DNA of 18,153 nt from Agmasoma carcini (nom. nud.) (lineage: Eukaryota; Microsporidia; Thelohaniidae), in assembly GCA_029232285.1 (NCBI GenBank), contig JAOXFI010000067.1, positions 1 through 18,153 of the forward strand, in the 5' to 3' direction. Under the pieces are notes generated by a model. It did no database searches. It saw only the letters and a program-made list of their open reading frames with translations, and was not told the DNA's origin. The position numbers and the translations under genes are program-made. Positions 16,855-18,153 of this stretch are shown piece after piece; the stretch's first letter is position 1; each line of letters starts with the position of its first letter.

Positions 16855-17560
16855 ATAAAAAGAAAAACAACACAGAGTAAATCGATTAGAAAATTTACAG
16901 TTATTATTCATGTGTACTCTAATTCTGAAATATTAATAAACTTACCAAAGGAGAAAAGTCAAATCAACAAATAAAAATTCACAAATCAAACAACAATTAT
17001 AAATTATAATGTAAAAACCACGGAAAGCGGGGAATAATGACCATAGATTATACGTGCTTTGGTAAAAGATAGTAGAAAAGCTTGATTGCTATGTCGTATT
17101 AGATAGTGATAGTAAGATTTTAAAGACACCATATTATATTATAAGCTGGAAATGGTGCTATTACACACACTAGCCAGCTTAAATCTTCGAGATCACGAAG
17201 TTGCCTTTTCTGTGTATAAAAAGAGGTGTCTGTCTATCTACCCGCAAACCAGTTTCTTGAGTAAACAATGTTATCCGAATCTCTACAGTTCTGTTATAGC
17301 CAATTGTACATCATTTAATCAAAGTTACTATTATGATAAAAGATTGATATTAATAATGAATTGATCCTGATATCATGAGATATGAAATCAAATTTAATAT
17401 TAAATATTTATGGAGTTTTACCCATGACACCGTGGACGGTGACCAAGACACAAATTGAATAAAGAGTTTGGATATACTTGTTACAACAGTTTACAACGTT
17501 ACCACTCTGTACCATTTGGATGTCTGGACTCATTGCAGATGGTTATTTTCTCAATACTGT
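16855..17560 (+). repeat. Copy B of the unknown interspersed repeat
   Basis: This is the longest and least broken copy. It shares ordered blocks with copy A (2930-3540) and, across GGTGC...CACACA, TTCGAGAT, GGTGTCTGTCTATC and AACCAGTTTCTTGAG, with the inverted copy E (5320-5545). Compared with A it has about 150 extra bases between CTGTTATAGCCAA (17290) and CAACGTTACCAC (17495). A 70-codon open frame at 17152-17364 lies in it, but the other copies do not keep the frame, so I do not call a gene. Confidence 0.7.
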
Positions 17561-17870
17561 TCTAGGAACATCTAAAAGATTATGAGTGATAAAAAAGAGA
17601 AAATAAAATATTCGTAATGATATTAAACATCAAATCAACATTCTAAGAAGTATTAAATAAAAAATAAGATTTTCATATATTTTGATATAATTGATATTCG
17701 TTTATTTATCAACTATAAGAAAAATTGTTTTGATTAATTCATAGAATAATAAGTAGAAATACTAATAATAAATAAGAATAATAACATGTTTTGTTCATTA
17801 TCTTATCAAAGGTAAGCTAAAATATCATTCTACATAAATTAATTTTTTTGCTGTATCTTTGTGTGATCAA
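17561..17870. other. AT-rich stretch before the minisatellite
   Basis: Very AT-rich, with no gene or repeat recognised. Confidence 0.5.
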
Positions 17871-17879
17871 CCTACTAAC

Positions 17880-18153
17880 CAGACGTGACAAGACGTGACA
17901 AGACAAGACAAGACAGACGTGACAAGACGTGACAAGACAAGACAAGACGTGACAAGACGTGACAAGGCGTGACAAGACGTGACAAGACGTGAAAGACATA
18001 ACAAGACGTGAAAGACATAACAAGACGTGACGTGACATGACATGACAAGACAGACGTGACAAGACGGACAAGACGGACAAGACGTGACAAGACAAGACAA
18101 GACAAGACAAGACAAGACAAGACAAGACAAGACAAGACAAGACAAGACAAGAC
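17880..18153 (+). repeat. Pentamer minisatellite (GACAA / GACGT units)
   Basis: Almost pure tandem 5-mers. The left part alternates GACAA and GACGT as a 10-bp unit, with scattered deletions and a doubled GTGAAAGACATAACAAGAC unit near 17990-18028. The right part (about 18085 to the window end) is uniform GACAA. Because the unit is 5 bp and lacks stops on the minus strand, all three minus frames read open as repeated L-S-C-L-V, which is an artefact and not a gene. The array continues past the window edge. Confidence 0.95.

Noticed and set aside
16944..16950. Other GTAAGT-like donors (minus strand near 12530, 16041 and 16944; plus near 13585)
   Set aside because: They lie in transposon relics or repeats, with no flanking open host frame that splicing would join.
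17817..18150. Three long minus-strand open frames rich in L, S, C and V
   Set aside because: They are the three readings of a 5-bp tandem repeat that has no stop codon on that strand, so their openness carries no coding signal.

Overview
The window is very AT-rich DNA from what is most probably a microsporidian, a fungus-related intracellular parasite with a reduced genome. The evidence is compact host genes with short protein versions (a 481-residue CCT-delta and an MPS1 kinase that ends right after its catalytic domain), a eukaryotic tRNA-Ser with Pol III boxes, a candidate 22-nt spliceosomal intron with a GTAAGT donor, and CC placed directly before two start codons. Genus and species cannot be read from the sequence.

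Layout. Positions 1-4039 carry no convincing gene. They hold decayed sequence and several diverged copies of an interspersed repeat that I could not match to any known element. A multi-pass membrane protein lies on the minus strand (4937-4040). Its reading frame appears to continue through a tiny intron into a second exon that supplies one more membrane segment. After another gene-poor stretch with an inverted copy of the repeat (about 5320-5545) come the three best-supported host genes, all on the plus strand: an MPS1/TTK-type spindle-checkpoint kinase (6230-8038), chaperonin subunit CCT4/delta (8490-9935) and tRNA-Ser(CGA) (10032-10113).

From about 10178 to 16590 the window is mobile DNA nested three deep. 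A badly decayed Ty3/gypsy LTR retrotransposon (LTR, gag, protease, RT, RNase H and integrase remnants) was interrupted by a Merlin/IS1595-like DNA transposon (13207-15714, with a perfect 9-bp target duplication). That transposon was in turn interrupted inside its transposase by a Tc1/mariner element (13832-15238, TA duplication, long terminal repeats of the IR/DR type). All three elements are non-coding relics here. A separate LTR-like copy lies 65 bp downstream of the tRNA gene.

The right end holds another copy of the unknown interspersed repeat (about 16855-17560) and then a minisatellite built from GACAA and GACGT pentamers that runs off the window edge.

The host genes are housekeeping genes and show no sign of forming a pathway. 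The least expected features are the intron and 3' exon of the membrane protein gene, the unknown repeat family present in at least four copies in both orientations, and the three-level transposon nest.
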